From Saprospiraceae bacterium (GTDB taxonomy: Bacteria; Bacteroidota; Bacteroidia; Chitinophagales; Saprospiraceae), in contig JADJNF010000007.1 in the NCBI GenBank assembly GCA_016714445.1, forward strand, positions 496,001-560,000: a DNA stretch of 64,000 nt, in the 5' to 3' direction. Below, piece after piece: positions 17,864 to 26,665 of the stretch. How positions within the stretch are numbered: the stretch's first letter is position 1; each line of letters opens with the position of its first letter. The position numbers and the translations under genes were made by a program. The notes below the pieces were generated by a model. That model did not search any database. It was not told the DNA's origin and worked only from the letters and a program-made list of their open reading frames with translations.

Positions 17864-19366
17864 ATGAAAAATTTAATTAATTCATTAAGTTTTTTGGCAT
17901 TTTTTGCCTTAATTTTTTCCTCGTGCAGTAAAAAAAGCGGTGATGCTTCATCTGCTACCGGATGGAAATACAACGATCCGGAATGGGGTGGTTTTGAGAA
18001 GAAGGATTATGAAGGTCAGATAGATGGTCCCAATCTTGTTTTAATCGAGGGAGGTACTTATGCTATGGGTAGAGTCTCAGATGAACCATCTTTTGAGTAC
18101 AACAATGTACCCAGACGTGTTACTGTGTCTTCTTTTTATATGGATGAGACAGAAGTTTCAAACATCAATTACAGAGAGTATCTGCATTGGTTAAAGAATC
18201 GATATGTCAGCTATCCGGAAGTATACAGGAAAGCGTTACCAGATACTTTGGTGTGGAGAGATGAGTTGGCTTTTAATGAACCTTTGGTTGAAACTTATTT
18301 CAGACACCCTTCTTATGACGATTATCCAGTTGTTGGCGTCAACTGGCTACAAGCCAATGATTATTGTAAATGGAGATCAAGCAGAGTTAATGAAATGATT
18401 CTGATAGAAAGAGGAATTCTTAACCCTACTCCTGACACTAAAGATTCAGATAATTTTGACACAAAAGCTTATCTTACTGGTCAATATCAGGGAAATGTTA
18501 AGAAGAATTTACCGAATATGGTAAATGGAGGCGAAAGACCAGTAATGTTTGATGATGGTATTTTATTGCCTGATTACAGATTGCCTACTGAAGCAGAATG
18601 GGAATATGCTGCTTTAGCGCTTCAGGGAAATCAACCTACATCTGATGATGAAGTATATACTGAAAAAAGATTTTACCCTTGGAATGGCAATACCGCAAGA
18701 TATAAGAAAAGAAATGCTACACAAGGAAGAATCATGGCTAACTTCAAAAGAGGTAGAGGTGATTATATGGGATTGGCTGGAAATTTAAATGACAACGCTT
18801 CTTTTTGTGGTCCTGTAAGATCTTATCTACCCAATGATTTTGGATTGTATAATATGGCAGGTAATGTCAATGAGTGGACGGCAGACACTTACAGACCTAT
18901 GACATCAATGACTGTAAATGATGCTGAAAACCATGATTTGAACCCATTCAGGGGTAATCAATTCCAGACATTAGTTATAGATGAAGAAGGAAAACCTGTA
19001 GAAAAAGATTCTTTGGGAAGACTTAAATACAGAAATGTTGATGATGAAGAAGCCAAAGACAGAGAAAATTACAAAAAAGGTGATGTAAGGGATCATCAGG
19101 ATGGAGATGCTGAGTATATCAAATATTTATATGGAGAATCATCATTGGTTACCAATAAATCTAAAGTGTACAAAGGTGGATCCTGGTCTGATCGATTATA
19201 CTGGCTTCAACCTGGAAACAGAAGATTTAAAGATGAAGATAAGTCTGACAGGACAATAGGATTCAGATGTGCAATGATCAGAGTTGGTGGTCAGGCAGGA
19301 AATGAAGATGTGGGTGGTAATAACTTTAAGGAGTCAGGCAAAAAAGTTAAGAGAAGATACAAATAA
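17864..19366 (+). CDS. gldJ: Gliding/T9SS lipoprotein GldJ (SUMF1-like)
   Basis: A 500-residue lipoprotein, acylated cysteine at residue 21 (IFSSC). The body is a formylglycine-generating-enzyme (SUMF1/C-lectin-like) fold: LVLIEGGTYAMGR, SFYMDETEVSNINYREYLHWL, YRLPTEAEWEYAA, YNMAGNVNEWTADTY, VYKGGSWSD and TIGFRCAM. It is not expected to be an active enzyme; GldJ stabilises GldK and other T9SS ring components. GldJ rather than GldK is supported by the GGF(E)KKDY-type N-terminus, and by porU upstream and murF downstream, as in Flavobacterium. It has its own promoter and a terminator. Confidence 0.9.
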   Translation: MKNLINSLSFLAFFALIFSSCSKKSGDASSATGWKYNDPEWGGFEKKDYEGQIDGPNLVLIEGGTYAMGRVSDEPSFEYNNVPRRVTVSSFYMDETEVSNINYREYLHWLKNRYVSYPEVYRKALPDTLVWRDELAFNEPLVETYFRHPSYDDYPVVGVNWLQANDYCKWRSSRVNEMILIERGILNPTPDTKDSDNFDTKAYLTGQYQGNVKKNLPNMVNGGERPVMFDDGILLPDYRLPTEAEWEYAALALQGNQPTSDDEVYTEKRFYPWNGNTARYKKRNATQGRIMANFKRGRGDYMGLAGNLNDNASFCGPVRSYLPNDFGLYNMAGNVNEWTADTYRPMTSMTVNDAENHDLNPFRGNQFQTLVIDEEGKPVEKDSLGRLKYRNVDDEEAKDRENYKKGDVRDHQDGDAEYIKYLYGESSLVTNKSKVYKGGSWSDRLYWLQPGNRRFKDEDKSDRTIGFRCAMIRVGGQAGNEDVGGNNFKESGKKVKRRYK

Positions 19367-19387
19367 AGATTATTAAAAATTTTAAGC

Positions 19388-19419
19388 GGCCCTTGCAATA
19401 AAAATGCAGGGGCCTTTTT
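19388..19419 (+). terminator. Terminator after gldJ
   Basis: GGCCCTTGCA (19388-19397) pairs with TGCAGGGGCC (19405-19414) with one G-T wobble, followed by five T. The murF ATG follows just 5 nt after the T-run, so murF must rely on read-through or a promoter inside this region. Confidence 0.75.
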
Positions 19420-19423
19420 ATTT

Positions 19424-20686
19424 ATGGAAATAGATCAGTTATACAACATTTACAAACAACATCCTGAAATCTGTATAGATAGCAGGAAGATTAATGAAGG
19501 ATGTCTATTTTTTGCATTAAAAGGAGAAACTTTTGATGGCAATCAATTTGCTTCAGTAGCATTACTTTCCGGTGCTGCATATGCAATCATAGATGATCCT
19601 GAGAAGAATAAGTCTGACAAATGTATATTGGTAACAAGCGTATTGGAATGTTTACAGGAACTTGCATCATATCATCGTAAACATCTGAATATCCCCGTAT
19701 TGGCCATCACCGGTTCAAATGGGAAAACCACTACCAAAGAACTTTGCCGGGATGTGCTTCAGAAAAAATTTAATACAAAAGCTACATTTGGTAATCTTAA
19801 TAATCACATTGGAGTACCCCTGACCATTTTAGGTACTACCTCAGCTGTTGAGTTCTTAATTGTAGAAATGGGAGCCAATCACCAAGGTGAAATCGATTTT
19901 TTATGCAAAATAGCAAACCCTACTTATGTGTTTATTACCAATATTGGAAAAGCTCATTTGGAAGGATTCGGAGGTGTGGAAGGTATAAAAATCGGAAAAA
20001 CAGAAATGTACAGGTATGCCGCAAAAAATAATGGGAAAATATTTTTAAACTTCGATGATGAAATTTTAACAACTATGGCTCCTCCAGGGAGTACAATTAT
20101 TGGTTATTCATCAAGTGATCTGGTAAAAATCATTGAAGTACAACCGTTTTTAACTTTCAGCTATAGTGAGATTATTGTGCACACCAAATTATACGGAAGT
20201 TATAATCAGCCCAATATAGCTTTTTCGATTGCAGCAGGAAATTATTTTGGAGTCGAAACAAAAGATATAGTAATGGCCTTAGAAGCATATGAGCCTGAAA
20301 ACAACAGGTCACAGATCACACAGGTTGGAACCAATACTATCATAAAAGATGCATATAACGCAAATCCATCAAGTATGAAACTAAGTATCGAAAGTTTCTA
20401 CAAAATGCATGGATCTAATAAAGTACTTGTCTTGGGAGATATGCTTGAATTGGGAGAATTTGCAGAATTTGAGCACCGCCAAATTATTGATATGACAAAA
20501 ACTTTAGGTTTTCAAAATTCAATATTTGTTGGAGAAAATTTTATGAAGGTCAAAGATATGTTTCATGGCAAGTACTTCAATCATATCGATGAAGCCAGAG
20601 AATATTTTAAAAATAATAATTTTACTCAAGCCTTGATTTTATTAAAAGGTTCAAGAGGAATTTCGGTTGAAAAAATAATTCTCTAA
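19424..20686 (+). CDS. murF: UDP-N-acetylmuramoyl-tripeptide--D-Ala-D-Ala ligase
   Basis: MurF, 420 residues, adds D-Ala-D-Ala to the UDP-MurNAc-tripeptide in the cytoplasm. The N-terminal domain holds DSRKINEGCLFFALKGETFDG. The ATP loop is ITGSNGKTTTKEL (about residues 92-104), followed by NLNNHIGVPLTIL and MGANHQGEID. The C-terminal ligase domain has DAYNANPSSMKLSIE and VLGDMLELGEFAEFEH. Length matches stand-alone MurF. Its place after gldJ is conserved in Bacteroidota. A second MurF domain occurs in the window, fused to alanine racemase (58982). Confidence 0.93.
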   Translation: MEIDQLYNIYKQHPEICIDSRKINEGCLFFALKGETFDGNQFASVALLSGAAYAIIDDPEKNKSDKCILVTSVLECLQELASYHRKHLNIPVLAITGSNGKTTTKELCRDVLQKKFNTKATFGNLNNHIGVPLTILGTTSAVEFLIVEMGANHQGEIDFLCKIANPTYVFITNIGKAHLEGFGGVEGIKIGKTEMYRYAAKNNGKIFLNFDDEILTTMAPPGSTIIGYSSSDLVKIIEVQPFLTFSYSEIIVHTKLYGSYNQPNIAFSIAAGNYFGVETKDIVMALEAYEPENNRSQITQVGTNTIIKDAYNANPSSMKLSIESFYKMHGSNKVLVLGDMLELGEFAEFEHRQIIDMTKTLGFQNSIFVGENFMKVKDMFHGKYFNHIDEAREYFKNNNFTQALILLKGSRGISVEKIIL

Positions 20687-20695
20687 TATTAAAGC

Positions 20696-21715
20696 TTATT
20701 TGTCAACCTCATTTATGAATTTCAGTAATCTGTCAGGAACTTCTTCGCTGACTGACATTTGATATTCATCGTAAGAACAAGCTAAGTAATGTCTGATCTG
20801 GTTCTCTGATGTATGACACAGCCACCACTTGGACGTTTGGTTATGTTTTAAAAACTCAAGATCATCATCAAGGGAAGTAGAATGAACAATAAAAGCAGAA
20901 AAATCCGTTGATTTTGATGGATGGTCCGGCAAGCTCATATTTACTCCTTCCATAAAATACCAGATAGATTCGGCAATCAGGCTGGCTTCAGGTTGATATT
21001 TATCAGCAATGATGTCACAAGAAATAAATACCGCAGTTAAATCATCTGCTGTACCAACATACTTCATAATTTGACATAATTCTTCAGCATTTAAGCCGGA
21101 AGGTAAGGTTCCGTTGGTGTTTGGAGCATCTGAAAATCTCATGCAATCAAGGTTTACATGTAGAATCTGAGTATCTCTTAATGTTGGTTCAAGCTGAGCA
21201 GGAAATGATCTCAATTTGCCCAAACTCAATGCATTGTACAGATTCTCTTCAATTTCATAAATATCATTGAGAGAACATAAATGTCTCTGATAAGCCAGGT
21301 GATTTACACTTGTAGTCGAATTTTTATATTCTATTAGTTCAATATAATTTGAGATTAAAGTTATATTTTTTATATTTTCTACAGCAAGCGATCCTGCAGT
21401 ATTAACATCAATGCCCACAAATACAGGAACAATATTATAAGCAACCAAGTAAGATGTAAGCTCAATAATCGATTTTTCTTCAACTTCTTTTAGGGTGCCC
21501 AGGTCATATATCGTTATGTTTTTGAAATGATTTTTGAATTTTATCAGATTAAGCCGAATTTCGTGACTTAAGTTTGAATTACTTGTAATAAATGCAATAC
21601 CGGGTCCTTTTAATCCATCGAATTCTATACCATCCAGATGTTGAACATTAAATATATTTTCTGTTGTCTCTTGACCAGATGGTATAAGGTTTGGGATTAA
21701 AACATCCAAATACAT
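20696..21715 (-). CDS. Arginase-fold protein without metal ligands
   Basis: A 339-residue protein resembling the arginase/formimidoylglutamase (ureohydrolase) family. The C-terminal half follows the family order: LHVNLDCMRFSDAPNTNG where active enzymes have S-x-D-x-D, LPSGLNAEELCQIMKYVG, and AVFISCDIIADKYQ. The GGDHS-type, DAHxD-type and SxDxD-type manganese ligands are not recognisable (FVGIDVNTAGS, HVNLDCM). I infer a non-catalytic or differently acting relative; Bacteroidota carry such proteins commonly annotated as formimidoylglutamase. It is convergent with murF, with only 9 nt between stops and no terminator visible. Confidence 0.7.
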   Translation of the reverse strand: MYLDVLIPNLIPSGQETTENIFNVQHLDGIEFDGLKGPGIAFITSNSNLSHEIRLNLIKFKNHFKNITIYDLGTLKEVEEKSIIELTSYLVAYNIVPVFVGIDVNTAGSLAVENIKNITLISNYIELIEYKNSTTSVNHLAYQRHLCSLNDIYEIEENLYNALSLGKLRSFPAQLEPTLRDTQILHVNLDCMRFSDAPNTNGTLPSGLNAEELCQIMKYVGTADDLTAVFISCDIIADKYQPEASLIAESIWYFMEGVNMSLPDHPSKSTDFSAFIVHSTSLDDDLEFLKHNQTSKWWLCHTSENQIRHYLACSYDEYQMSVSEEVPDRLLKFINEVDK

Positions 21716-22320
21716 AATATTAAATTTTTAGCAAAGATATAAAATATTAAAAATTAATTAGTTGAATTATTTACTAAATATATAATATAATTTTATTGAA
21801 AAAATTAATTAAAAAATGTGATTATCCTTTTTTAAATTCGTCTCAGCAACCGAACTTGTAATATTATTGTAAATACTATTTTGTGTTCAAACTAAATATT
21901 TTGAATTTTTAAAATGTATACAAAATTAAAAATTAAAATGTTTGGTTTAATTTTTGATATACTATAATTGATGATAAAGTTTTTGTCTGAGTTTTAGTCT
22001 CGGGATGAAATAATACATGTTTAATGCAACTTTTTACACCCTGATTAAAAAATAAGTCAATTATATTTAATGATTCTCTTAACATTTGGCAGAGTATTGA
22101 TTAAATTTGTGTATATTTAGTTTATTTACTTGATTATTTACCTAAATATTATTTTTATTCGAGAATTATACATTATTCATTTTGTCAATACAAATTATAA
22201 TTGGTAAAAAAAGCTAAATCAATTATTAAATACTTAAAAAAATAATATAAAAAATGTATTTAAAAGCATTTAAAACAGTACTTTTGTATTTCGAAACTTT
22301 AACAGTAAAATTATTTTCCT
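21716..22320. other. AT-rich intergenic region before the OmpA gene
   Basis: This 605-nt region between divergent genes is extremely A/T-rich, with many A- and T-tracts. Apart from the TACTTTTG -7 box at 22279-22286 I see no gene, stable hairpin or repeat family. It may carry the control region for the strongly featured OmpA gene. Confidence 0.6.
22279..22286 (+). promoter_or_regulatory. -7 box for the large OmpA gene
   Basis: TACTTTTG matches TAnnTTTG, 34 nt upstream of the ATG. No convincing -33 element is seen. Confidence 0.45.
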
Positions 22321-24072
22321 ATGACAAACAAAATTAAATATCTGCTTTTTATAATCGTTCTTGCTTCAGGATCGGTTTTAGCACAGGATGCTCCGGCCAA
22401 AACTGTAGTAGCAGATGAGATGACAGTAAGTGCTGAGCAAAACAAAAGCTGGAGAATGGGCCAGACTTCTTATTCAGCCAAACCAAAAAATGCCTGGGAG
22501 TTGGGAATACATCTTGGACACTTTGTAATAGATGGTGATGTGGATCGCAGAATCCCAGGTGGTTATGGACTGGGATTGCATCTTAGAAAAGCAATTCATT
22601 ATGTTTTTTCTTTGAGAGCAGATTTCATGTACGGACAAGCAAAAGGGCTGGACCCCCAGATGTGGAGTCACTCAAGTAAAGGAGGTGGATTGGTGGAAAG
22701 TGTATTTTCCCCTTATGCAAATCAGGATGGTTGGTTCCCAAGTCACAAAACTTCTTATGGATATTTTGCTATCCAAGGAGTACTTAATATTGGCAACATT
22801 CTATTTCATAAAGATAAAAACAAATGGAATTGGTATACTGCAATTGGAGCAGGTTTAAGTTCACACAGCACTAAACTCGACTTACTAGATGCCAATAATC
22901 AACCCTACAGTGGTCTTGGAGCTTTGCAGGGCACTCCTGCTGATCTCAACAAGCAATCTGGTAGGAAAGATATTAAAAGTAAAGTTGATGCCAGATATGA
23001 CGGTACTTATGAAACAGCAGGTTGGAAAAAGGTTGGTATTTTCAGACTTGGAGATGAAACAAATGTACATTTTGTATTCAATGCTTCGATGGGTATTTCC
23101 AGAAAAATTAGTAACAGACTTAATCTAGGTATTGAGCATCAGGTTAATCTTTCTGACAATGATGCATTGGACGGTATCAGATTTAGAACAGCTCTAGATC
23201 AAACCAATAATAATGATATATCTCATTATACAAACCTTAGATTAGGTATTAATCTTGGTAATTTCAATAAAGTTACTGAGCCTCTATATTGGTTAAATCC
23301 TTTGGATGCTACTATGAACGATATTGCATCGCTAAAACAAAGACCTGTATTTGATTTGACAGATACCGATCAGGATGGAGTTATCGATATGTTAGACCAG
23401 GAATTGGAAACGCCAGCAGGTGCTCCAGTTGATACAAGAGGAATAGCTCTCGACAGCGACGGTGATGGTATCGCTGATTATAAAGATAAAGAACCATATT
23501 CACCTCCAGGATATGTAGTAAGTAAAGATGGTGTTGCAGATGTGAAATGTTGTATCAATATGGATGATGTAAACAAAGCCATTGACACACGTGCTGGCGC
23601 TATGATAAAAGCAACAGATTGTGGTAAGTGGTTCCTTCCTATGATTCATTTTGATCTGGATAAAGCGAATATTAAACCAGAATTTTATGGTCATCTTCAT
23701 CATGTGGCTACAGTAATGAAAATGTGTCCTGATATTTGTATTACAGTACAAGGTCATACTGATGTAAGAAGTTCAAACGACTATAATAATGGTCTTTCAT
23801 ATAACAGAGCTGAAAATGTAATAAATTATTTAGTATCTCAATATGGTGTAGACAGAAGCAGAATCAAATTGATGTATGGAGGAGAAGAAGCGCCTATGGT
23901 TTCCAATTCTAAAAAAGAAGTGGAACACTATATGAACAGAAGAGTAGAAATAAGGGTTTGTAATCCTACCGATGCTGAAATGACCAGACCAGCAGGTGCA
24001 TTACCTGGAGGCAAAGGTGTAAAATCAACCAGTAGTTCAAAATTTATTGGTAATAAAAATAGTGGTTATTAA
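22321..24072 (+). CDS. Large OmpA-family outer-membrane protein with TSP3 repeats
   Basis: A 583-residue envelope protein. The signal peptide ends near VLAQ (residue 22). Residues ~45-330 look like an outer-membrane barrel (alternating Gly/aromatic strands such as GYGLGLHLRKAIHYVFSLRA). Two calcium-binding thrombospondin type 3-like motifs follow (DTDQDGVIDMLD and DSDGDGIADYKDKEPYSP, about residues 347-388). The OmpA peptidoglycan-binding domain is near residues 440-555: IHFDLDKANI, VQGHTDVRSSNDYN, LSYNRAENVINYL and MNRRVEIRV. It likely links the outer membrane to peptidoglycan. Own promoter and strong terminator show a single-gene transcript. Confidence 0.88.
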   Translation: MTNKIKYLLFIIVLASGSVLAQDAPAKTVVADEMTVSAEQNKSWRMGQTSYSAKPKNAWELGIHLGHFVIDGDVDRRIPGGYGLGLHLRKAIHYVFSLRADFMYGQAKGLDPQMWSHSSKGGGLVESVFSPYANQDGWFPSHKTSYGYFAIQGVLNIGNILFHKDKNKWNWYTAIGAGLSSHSTKLDLLDANNQPYSGLGALQGTPADLNKQSGRKDIKSKVDARYDGTYETAGWKKVGIFRLGDETNVHFVFNASMGISRKISNRLNLGIEHQVNLSDNDALDGIRFRTALDQTNNNDISHYTNLRLGINLGNFNKVTEPLYWLNPLDATMNDIASLKQRPVFDLTDTDQDGVIDMLDQELETPAGAPVDTRGIALDSDGDGIADYKDKEPYSPPGYVVSKDGVADVKCCINMDDVNKAIDTRAGAMIKATDCGKWFLPMIHFDLDKANIKPEFYGHLHHVATVMKMCPDICITVQGHTDVRSSNDYNNGLSYNRAENVINYLVSQYGVDRSRIKLMYGGEEAPMVSNSKKEVEHYMNRRVEIRVCNPTDAEMTRPAGALPGGKGVKSTSSSKFIGNKNSGY

Positions 24073-24102
24073 TATTTTTTAACCAAGATATTTAACAAAA
24101 AA

Positions 24103-24139
24103 AAGTGGCTATCCTTTCTAAAGGTAGCCACTTTTTTTT
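24103..24139 (+). terminator. Terminator after the OmpA gene
   Basis: AAGTGGCTA pairs with TAGCCACTT, extended inside by CCTT/AAGG, followed by eight T. It lies 31 nt past the stop. Confidence 0.9.
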
Positions 24140-24468
24140 GTTAAATATAATATTTGTTTCGAAATTCTGATTTACAGGTTAGATACCATCTTATAAAATA
24201 AACCTTTTTATTAAATCCGATTAAAGAGAGCCTGTAAGATTGTTTTATGTTTCCACGGTAAGATTAGTTTAAATTTGAAATAAGACAACTTACTGAAAAT
24301 GTATGTACAAATTCACCTTAAATTAACTGCTAGAGTTTGATACTTATTTTCAATATTATGAATATAGATAACACTACAAAGATTAAAATTTTTGATTTTA
24401 TCAAATTGATAGTAGTTACCTCCCGTTGATTGTAAAAAAAAACTACTTTTGCACAACAATTAGATACA
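24140..24468. other. Intergenic region before the sigma factor gene
   Basis: After the OmpA terminator, about 330 nt of AT-rich sequence without a gene. The only element recognised is the TACTTTTG -7 box at 24444-24451. Confidence 0.55.
24444..24451 (+). promoter_or_regulatory. -7 box for the sigma factor gene
   Basis: TACTTTTG matches TAnnTTTG. Transcription would start about 5-7 nt further on, leaving only some 10 nt of leader before the GTG start at 24469. No good -33 element is found at the usual spacing. Confidence 0.5.
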
Positions 24469-25065
24469 GTGGCTAAAACCAGAAGTCATCATATATTTGA
24501 AGAAGAGTTGTTTCCACACATGGATGCATTAAAAACTTTTGCTTACCACCTTACATATAACGAAGAAGATGCAGATGATCTGGTACAGGAAACCTATCTT
24601 AAGGCGCATAAATTTATAGAAAATTATGACTCGGGAACTAATGCAAAGGCTTGGTTGTTTAAGATTCTTAAGAATGCTTATATAAATGAGTATCGTAAAA
24701 AATCAAGGCGCCCCCCAAAAGTAGATATTGATGAGGTTATAAGTTTTAAGGAAGGAGAAGAGCCAAAGTATGCGGCATTTCATGATCTGAGAAACGAGAT
24801 TTTTGATAACACAATGGGAGATGAGGTGACTATAGCTCTTAATTCATTGCCACTTGATTTTCGTACTGTGATTTTGCTTTGTGATATAGAGAGTTTTACT
24901 TACGAAGAAATAGCAAAGATACTCGAATTGCCTATTGGTACAGTAAGATCAAGGTTATTCAGAGCAAGAAATATGTTGAAGGAAAGACTTAAGCAATATG
25001 CTCTGAAAATGGGATATAAGGATATGCGGGGATTGAGGAGAGGCGAGTACGGAGAAGAAGAATAG
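24469..25065 (+). CDS. ECF-type RNA polymerase sigma factor
   Basis: A 198-residue sigma-70 family ECF factor. Region 2 contains DADDLVQETYLKAHKFIENY and AWLFKILKNAYINEYRKKSRR. Region 4 contains LNSLPLDFRTVILLCDIESF and the helix-turn-helix TYEEIAKILELPIGTVRSRL. The start is GTG; no ATG lies before the conserved region 2, and the -7 box at 24444 leaves a very short leader. The C-terminal tail after region 4 is basic, then acidic. The small gene 29 nt downstream is a likely regulatory partner. The regulon cannot be read from the sequence. Confidence 0.9.
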   Translation: MAKTRSHHIFEEELFPHMDALKTFAYHLTYNEEDADDLVQETYLKAHKFIENYDSGTNAKAWLFKILKNAYINEYRKKSRRPPKVDIDEVISFKEGEEPKYAAFHDLRNEIFDNTMGDEVTIALNSLPLDFRTVILLCDIESFTYEEIAKILELPIGTVRSRLFRARNMLKERLKQYALKMGYKDMRGLRRGEYGEEE

Positions 25066-25094
25066 TTATAAATGACATAATAAAGTAATTAAGT

Positions 25095-25328
25095 ATGAGA
25101 AGTTTTGACTCAGTTAAATCTTTAAGACAGCAAATAAATTTGTTACTTGACAACGAACTGCCAAAAGAAGATCATCAAAATCTTATAAGCAGGATGGAGT
25201 CGGATCCTCGTTGTAATAAAATTTTCAACAAGGAAAAAGACTTCAGGGACTTTGTAAAAAATAATGTCAGAAGGCCTGCAGTTTCTCCCGACTTTATTCA
25301 GAACATTAAAGATAGAATAAGACTTTGA
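25095..25328 (+). CDS. Small putative anti-sigma partner
   Basis: A 77-residue protein directly downstream of the ECF sigma gene, same strand. It begins MRSFDSVKSLRQQINLLLDN and continues with ELPKEDHQNLISRMESDP, the helical pattern of the N-terminal anti-sigma domain that embraces ECF factors. It has no transmembrane segment, and the zinc HxxxCxxC motif of ZAS anti-sigma factors is absent (a single Cys at DPRCNKIF). I infer a soluble, zinc-free anti-sigma or sigma-associated protein from position and helix pattern only. The sequence by itself is not diagnostic. Confidence 0.6.
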   Translation: MRSFDSVKSLRQQINLLLDNELPKEDHQNLISRMESDPRCNKIFNKEKDFRDFVKNNVRRPAVSPDFIQNIKDRIRL

Positions 25329-25389
25329 TAAAGTGAAAAAGTGATGGTGAGATCAATTCTCTTCTACAAAAATGCAGATTTCTCACAAT

Positions 25390-25794
25390 TTAATGTCTTC
25401 CCCACAATTCTACAATGGCTTTGTCGTTTATCAAGCCTTTGGTATCATACCAGAAATCTACACTTAATATTACTCTTCTATTTCCTTTAATATCTATTAC
25501 CCGGCTTTCACCGCCTTTCTGAATTTCTTCTCTTACTTCCAGTTCCTGCTTTTCTCCGTTTCCATAATGAACTACCATTTTGTGGAGATTGATTCCTGAA
25601 TTTCTGACTCTGATTTTTAGTTTTTTAAAAAAACCATCACTGGCTCCTACAACAATCCTGTCGTGATCTAGACCCATGTTCACTTTCCTTTCCCCGAGTT
25701 TCTCCCATTTGTTTTGTTGTGGTGCAATAAAAGATGACAAACAAATAATTAAAGCCGCTGACAGCAAGGTTAATAATTTACTGTTGAATTTCAT
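25390..25794 (-). CDS. DUF2541-like exported protein
   Basis: A 134-residue exported protein with a signal peptide (SAALIICLSSFIA, cleavage near residue 25). The mature part is all-beta: WEKLGERKVNMGLDHDRIVV, LKIRVRNSGINLHKMVVHYG, SRVIDIKGNRRVILSVDFWY and a final AIVELWGRH. This follows the DUF2541 pattern (function unknown). It is convergent with the sigma/anti-sigma pair and has no operon partner. Confidence 0.65.
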   Translation of the reverse strand: MKFNSKLLTLLSAALIICLSSFIAPQQNKWEKLGERKVNMGLDHDRIVVGASDGFFKKLKIRVRNSGINLHKMVVHYGNGEKQELEVREEIQKGGESRVIDIKGNRRVILSVDFWYDTKGLINDKAIVELWGRH

Positions 25795-25947
25795 GATAAG
25801 AAGGTTTTAAATTTTATGATTAATAAAATGATAATGAGATATTTGACTATTTGTACTCAATAAAGTTTAAAATCTTAACAAAATTTTAAAAATAAAAGTT
25901 GAACTATAATAGTTATCATTTGTATTATAATAGCAATACTATTATTA

Positions 25948-26664
25948 ATGTATTTAAAACTATTCTACGATATGCATCATACTTTGTTTCGTTTTACACC
26001 CAATATCAGGAACGATATATACCTTAAGGATCCAACAAGTAGTTTATTAGGAAATAATTTGATGCGCCATAGCATTGATCTGATTGATGAAGTAGGGCTG
26101 GAAGAATTTAATTTTAAAAAGCTGGCTCAAAAAACCGGTACAACAGAGGCAACCATTTACCGATATTTTGAGAATAAACACAAACTCCTTCTATATCTCA
26201 CATCATGGTACTGGAGCTGGATAGAGTATCAACTGATGATGCGCAATACAAACATTGATTCTGATGAAATGAAACTTCGCAATGCCATTCAAACCATTGG
26301 TACATCATCAAATTTTGAAAATGAGTCCGATTTTGATTTGCATAAGCTTTTTAACATCATATGTCAGGAGTCATCCAAAGCGTATATGATCAAAGAAGTA
26401 GATGAACTGAACAAGAATGGTGTTTTTTACAATTATAAAAAGATAGTAGCTATCATTAGCGATATCATCGTGAGGATAAACCCGACTTACAATTATCCCA
26501 ATACACTGGTAACCACTATCATTGAGGGTATGCATCATCAGATATTTTTCAGAAAACATCTACCTTCATTGACTGAGACACATACGGATGATATCAACTA
26601 TGTAGAATATTATACTGACCTGGCATTTAAGATGATAACAACATCCAATTCTAAAAACAAATAG
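25948..26664 (+). CDS. TetR-family regulator of the export operon
   Basis: A 238-residue transcription factor and the first gene of a four-gene operon. The TetR helix-turn-helix is FNFKKLAQKTGTTEATIYRYFENKHKLL (about residues 55-82), preceded by a ~40-residue extension. The C-terminal ligand domain is helical and not assignable to a subfamily. The stop codon is one base from the ATG of the ABC gene (TAGTATG), so the two are translationally close. It probably autoregulates the operon in response to the exported compound; the ligand is unknown. Confidence 0.85.
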   Translation: MYLKLFYDMHHTLFRFTPNIRNDIYLKDPTSSLLGNNLMRHSIDLIDEVGLEEFNFKKLAQKTGTTEATIYRYFENKHKLLLYLTSWYWSWIEYQLMMRNTNIDSDEMKLRNAIQTIGTSSNFENESDFDLHKLFNIICQESSKAYMIKEVDELNKNGVFYNYKKIVAIISDIIVRINPTYNYPNTLVTTIIEGMHHQIFFRKHLPSLTETHTDDINYVEYYTDLAFKMITTSNSKNK

Positions 26665-26665
26665 T

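Noticed and set aside
21716..22320. Very AT-rich gap considered as a replication origin
   Set aside because: No DnaA boxes or origin-linked genes were seen; it is most simply the promoter region of the OmpA gene.
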